Part shown: one piece after another, positions 49,792 to 52,073 of the stretch
How positions within the stretch are numbered: the first letter of the stretch is position 1
Layout: each line of letters starts with the position of its first letter
Assembly: GCA_945889625.1 (NCBI GenBank)
Contig: CAMDCE010000035.1
Coordinates: 1 to 52,073 of the forward strand
Direction: 5' to 3'
Origin: Asaia bogorensis
Lineage (GTDB): Bacteria; Pseudomonadota; Alphaproteobacteria; Reyranellales; Reyranellaceae
Length of the DNA: 52,073 bases
Program-made: the position numbers and the translations under genes
Notes under the pieces: model-generated
The model's input: only the letters and a program-made list of their open reading frames with translations
Database searches by the model: none
What the model was told of the DNA's origin: nothing

Positions 49792-51048
49792 ATGATCGGC
49801 CCCACCGATCCGCTGGGCGGCAACGCCCTCTACGACGACGTGCGGCGCTACGACCGTTTCGGCCCGCACCGCTTCGGCTCGCCCGGCGCGGCGCAGGCCT
49901 TCGACTGGATCGCCGGCGAACTCGCCCGCGCCGGCCTGGCGGTTTCGTCGCAGAATTTCATCATCGGACGCCAGTACGACTTCGAGTCAGGATCGCTCAG
50001 CGTCGACGGCCAAACCGTCGAAGTGATGCCGCACTGGTGGATCCCGGAAGCCGCCGCGAGTTTTGCCCTGAGCGCGCCGGTCGCGGCCTCGGGCGACGCC
50101 AGCGGCCGCTTCGTGCGCATGACGCTGCCCTTCGACCGTACCGCGTACCTCGGCAAGACCCACCGCGTCGCGATCGACGAGGCGTTCGCGCGCCACCCCG
50201 CCGCCGTGCTGCTCAGCATCGACCATCCGAGCGGCGAGATTTACACCTACAACGTCGATCAGGAGGGCAAGCCCTGGCCGGTGCCCGTCATCCTGGTCGC
50301 CGCCCGCGACAAGCCGCTGCTCGATTCGGCCGAGCAGGCGGGCAAGCCGGTGACGGTCGCGATCAAGGGTCGCTACCGGCACGACGTGCCGGGCCGCAAT
50401 GTCATCGGCCGCCTCGACCGTGGCAAAGGCCATTCCATCGTGGTGTCGACACCGGTGACGAGCTGGTTCACCAGCAGCTGCGAACGCGGCCCCGGAATCG
50501 CCGGCTTCCTGGCGATCGCCCGCATCGCCGCCGAGCGCATGGTCGATGCCGACCTGGTGTTCGTCGCCACCGCCGGCCACGAGATCGGCCATGGCGGCAT
50601 GGAGCATTTCCTGCGCGCCGGAGCGCCGTCGCCGGCGAAAACCCTCGCCTGGGCACACTTCGGCGCGTCGCTTGCCTGCCACGAATGGCGTCGCGAGGCC
50701 GGCCGCTGGATCGCCGGCAAGGCCATCGACACGCGGCTGCGCGTGATCGCCCGCTCGCAGGCGATGGATGCGATCGTGGACCGCCATTTTGCCGGCATCG
50801 CCGCCAGCAGCCTGGTGGCGGAGGCGGCGGCGATCGGCGAACTGCGCGACGTCCATGCTGCCGGCTATCCAAACTTCTTCGGCATGGCCGGCCTGCACGG
50901 CCTCTTCCACACGCCCGCCGACAGCGCCGCCGGCACCGGGCCGGAAATCCTCGAGCCGGTCGTGCGGGCCTTTGCCGCGACGCTTGAGCATATTCCGTCC
51001 GGCCTAGAGCACCGAGCGTTTAATCGGAAGCGTAGCCGGCATCTTTGA
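49792..51048 (+). CDS. M28-like peptidase, 3' end replaced by IS630
   Basis: A 418-residue reading, of which the last ~14 codons come from the IS at 51007. The host part has M28-type landmarks (WIAGELARAGL, VLLSIDHPSGEIYTYN as PA-like insert, FVATAGHEIGHGGMEHFL, LFHTPADSA), but the first zinc His-x-Asp motif is replaced by PVTSWFTSSCERGPGIAG, so metal binding looks incomplete. No signal peptide. The HxlR stop is 11 bases before the ATG, suggesting co-transcription. Native C-terminus lies beyond the window. Confidence 0.75.
   Translation: MIGPTDPLGGNALYDDVRRYDRFGPHRFGSPGAAQAFDWIAGELARAGLAVSSQNFIIGRQYDFESGSLSVDGQTVEVMPHWWIPEAAASFALSAPVAASGDASGRFVRMTLPFDRTAYLGKTHRVAIDEAFARHPAAVLLSIDHPSGEIYTYNVDQEGKPWPVPVILVAARDKPLLDSAEQAGKPVTVAIKGRYRHDVPGRNVIGRLDRGKGHSIVVSTPVTSWFTSSCERGPGIAGFLAIARIAAERMVDADLVFVATAGHEIGHGGMEHFLRAGAPSPAKTLAWAHFGASLACHEWRREAGRWIAGKAIDTRLRVIARSQAMDAIVDRHFAGIAASSLVAEAAAIGELRDVHAAGYPNFFGMAGLHGLFHTPADSAAGTGPEILEPVVRAFAATLEHIPSGLEHRAFNRKRSRHL
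51007..51034. repeat. IS630 left terminal inverted repeat
   Basis: GAGCACCGAGCGTTTAATCG at 51007-51026 aligns with the reverse complement of the right end GAGCGTCGAGCGTGAAATAG with a few mismatches. Confidence 0.85.
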
Positions 51049-51595
51049 GGTAGTTCCAGCACTCCTGCTCGGTGTAGAGGGCGCAGATGTCACCGATGGC
51101 TTTCCAGAGAGCATCGATGGTTCTCGCGCCGATGCGCCTGAGGTGGGCCTTGAGCTTGGCGAAGGCCATTTCGATCGGGTTGAGGTCTGGGCTGTAAGGC
51201 GGCAGGAACAGGAACCAAGCTCCGCGCTGCTTGAGGATCGCCTCGGCCTTTGCGCTTTTGTGGCTGGAGAGGTTGTCCAGGATTACCACGTCACCGGGCT
51301 GCAGCGTTGGGGCGAGCTGGGTCTCGACGTAGGTGTCGAAGATCTCGCGGTTCATGGGTTGGTCGACCACCCACGGCGCGGTCAGGCCATCGCAGCGCAG
51401 GCCGGCGATGAAGGTCTGTGTCGCCCAGTGGCCGAACGGCGCATCGGCCTTCAACCGGGCACCGCGGCGAACCCGTCCGCGCAAGCGGGTCATCTTCGTG
51501 GTCGTGCCGGTTTCGTCGAGGAAGACCAGGCGGTGAGCCTGATCGCGCATGTGCGGCTGACGGTGCGTCTTCCACTCCTCACGCGCCTGACGCAC
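51020..51595 (-). CDS. IS630 transposase, C-terminal catalytic part (frame 2)
   Basis: A 191-residue frame that carries the DDE catalytic core: Asp in VFLDETGTTT, Asp in VVILDNLSSHKS and Glu in LPPYSPDLNPIEMAFAKLK. It is read from the A8 tract at 51631-51638 (minus strand) in the +1 frame relative to the N-terminal part. The start given (GTG 51595) is nominal; the natural product is probably a fusion. Stop lies inside the left end of the element. Confidence 0.85.
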   Translation of the reverse strand: MRQAREEWKTHRQPHMRDQAHRLVFLDETGTTTKMTRLRGRVRRGARLKADAPFGHWATQTFIAGLRCDGLTAPWVVDQPMNREIFDTYVETQLAPTLQPGDVVILDNLSSHKSAKAEAILKQRGAWFLFLPPYSPDLNPIEMAFAKLKAHLRRIGARTIDALWKAIGDICALYTEQECWNYLKDAGYASD

Positions 51596-51977
51596 GTCCT
51601 CGCGTTCGGCTTCCGAGGCCAGCAGCGTTTTTTTTGAAGGACAGGCCCGCTTTCAGCAGCACCCGGGACAGCGAAGCCGGATGCGCCGTCACAGCCCTCT
51701 CGGCTTGCAGTTTGGCTGCCAGTTCCGGCATCGTGATATCCGGCTCGGCCTCGACCCAGCCGATCAGAGCCGTCAGATACGGCACCAGTTTACCGCCGCC
51801 AGGCGGACGCCCCTGTCGTGCCGGCTGCACCGATCCCGTCCGCGATACCCGATCCGCCAACTTGACCGCAAAGCTTGCGCTGACGTCGTACCGCCGCGCC
51901 GCGGCATGCCGTGACTGCCCGCTCGCTATGTCCGCCTGAACCCGCTCGCGAAGGTCAATCGAATAAGGCTTTCCCAT
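51579..51977 (-). CDS. IS630 transposase, N-terminal DNA-binding part (frame 1)
   Basis: A 132-residue frame: MGKPYSIDLRERVQADIASG, SRHAAARRYDVSASFAVKLADR and PELAAKLQAERAVTAHPASLSRVLLKAGLSFKK make the two helix-turn-helix units that bind the ends. It runs through the A8 tract and then ends after AAGLGSRTRGRASGA in an unrelated frame. Fusion to the catalytic frame needs slippage there. Confidence 0.85.
   Translation of the reverse strand: MGKPYSIDLRERVQADIASGQSRHAAARRYDVSASFAVKLADRVSRTGSVQPARQGRPPGGGKLVPYLTALIGWVEAEPDITMPELAAKLQAERAVTAHPASLSRVLLKAGLSFKKNAAGLGSRTRGRASGA
51630..51640 (-). other. A8 slippage tract inside the transposase
   Basis: On the minus strand TTC-AAAAAAAA-CGC. Zero frame gives FKKN, +1 gives SKKTLLASEAERED, which joins the catalytic frame. 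The run is a classical site for transcriptional or translational slippage. Confidence 0.7.
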
Positions 51978-52044
51978 TCATGCCGGCCTCCATATCCCAG
52001 CCAGCATCTTGAATCAGACTTCCGATTCCTTGGGAATCCCCTTT

Positions 52045-52070
52045 CGATTCCTATTTCACGCTCGACGCTC
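52045..52070. repeat. IS630 right terminal inverted repeat
   Basis: CGATTCCTATTTCACGCTCG at 52045-52064 continues to ACGCTC and TA at the window edge; inverted relative to the left end. Confidence 0.85.
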
Positions 52071-52073
52071 TAG

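Larger units (their letters stand above)
51005..52072 (-). mobile_element. IS630-family insertion sequence with TA target duplication
   Basis: Ends are inverted: CTAGAGC at 51004-51010 and GCTCTAG at 52067-52073, and the match continues inward with mismatches (CGAGCGT..AAT.GGAA). Flanking TA at 51005-51006 and 52071-52072 is the family's target duplication; element proper about 51007-52070, 1064 bases. It carries a two-frame DDE transposase on the minus strand. Confidence 0.92.

Overview
The window is 52 kb of GC-rich chromosomal DNA from what looks like an alphaproteobacterium. The pointers are the separate purS/purQ/purL genes followed by bolA and a CGFS monothiol glutaredoxin, a DUF1476 gene (F1-ATPase zeta-type inhibitor) beside purB, many leaderless-style starts (GTG, TTG, ATGA overlaps), and dense interspersed palindromic repeats. 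A Reyranella/Rhodospirillales-like host would fit, but I cannot fix the genus. No rRNA, tRNA, CRISPR array or replication origin was seen.

Layout. 1-8 kb: an accessory patch of secreted proteins (two PPC-like small proteins, a 454-residue beta-propeller-like protein), two orphan ModA-like solute-binding proteins, rpiB, a lipoprotein, one AT-richer AlbA_2/Schlafen-type gene that looks foreign, and relics of an HtrA/S1C protease. 8-20 kb: mostly single genes (methyltransferase, CinA-like, creatininase-like, HEXXH protease-like, amidase, MoCF-domain protein plus AbrB permease, map, class C beta-lactamase-like hydrolase, radC) separated by composite hairpin repeats whose stems vary but stay complementary. 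20-36 kb: small-molecule and stress genes (thioesterase, glyoxalase II, dienelactone hydrolase, 8-oxoguanine deaminase, three HSL/esterase-type hydrolases, ArsR-SRPBCC pair, transglutaminase-like, DUF899, VOC, membrane guanylate/adenylate cyclase with GGCT, TetR, fumarylacetoacetase). 36-47.7 kb: the purine block purB, DUF1476, then five inserted genes, then purC-purS-purQ-purL-bolA-grxD. 47.7-52 kb: DOPA-dioxygenase-like gene, WrbA-like flavoprotein divergent from an HxlR regulator with a conspicuous palindrome between them, an M28-like peptidase cut by a complete IS630-family element that ends at the window edge.

How genes work together. purC-S-Q-L supply de novo purine synthesis together with purB; bolA and grxD downstream are an iron-sulfur trafficking pair. 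The HxlR/WrbA pair is probably a self-contained electrophile or quinone response. rpiB, map and radC are housekeeping. I found no convincing multi-gene novel defence or biosynthetic system. The observations most worth following are the covarying repeat family (which also supplies stop codons), the HtrA relics framed by direct repeats around an orphan modA-like gene, enzymes that keep their fold signature but lack catalytic residues (creatininase-like, CinA C-domain, M28-like), a Tat-exported carbonic-anhydrase-like protein, and an IS630 transposase split at an A8 tract.
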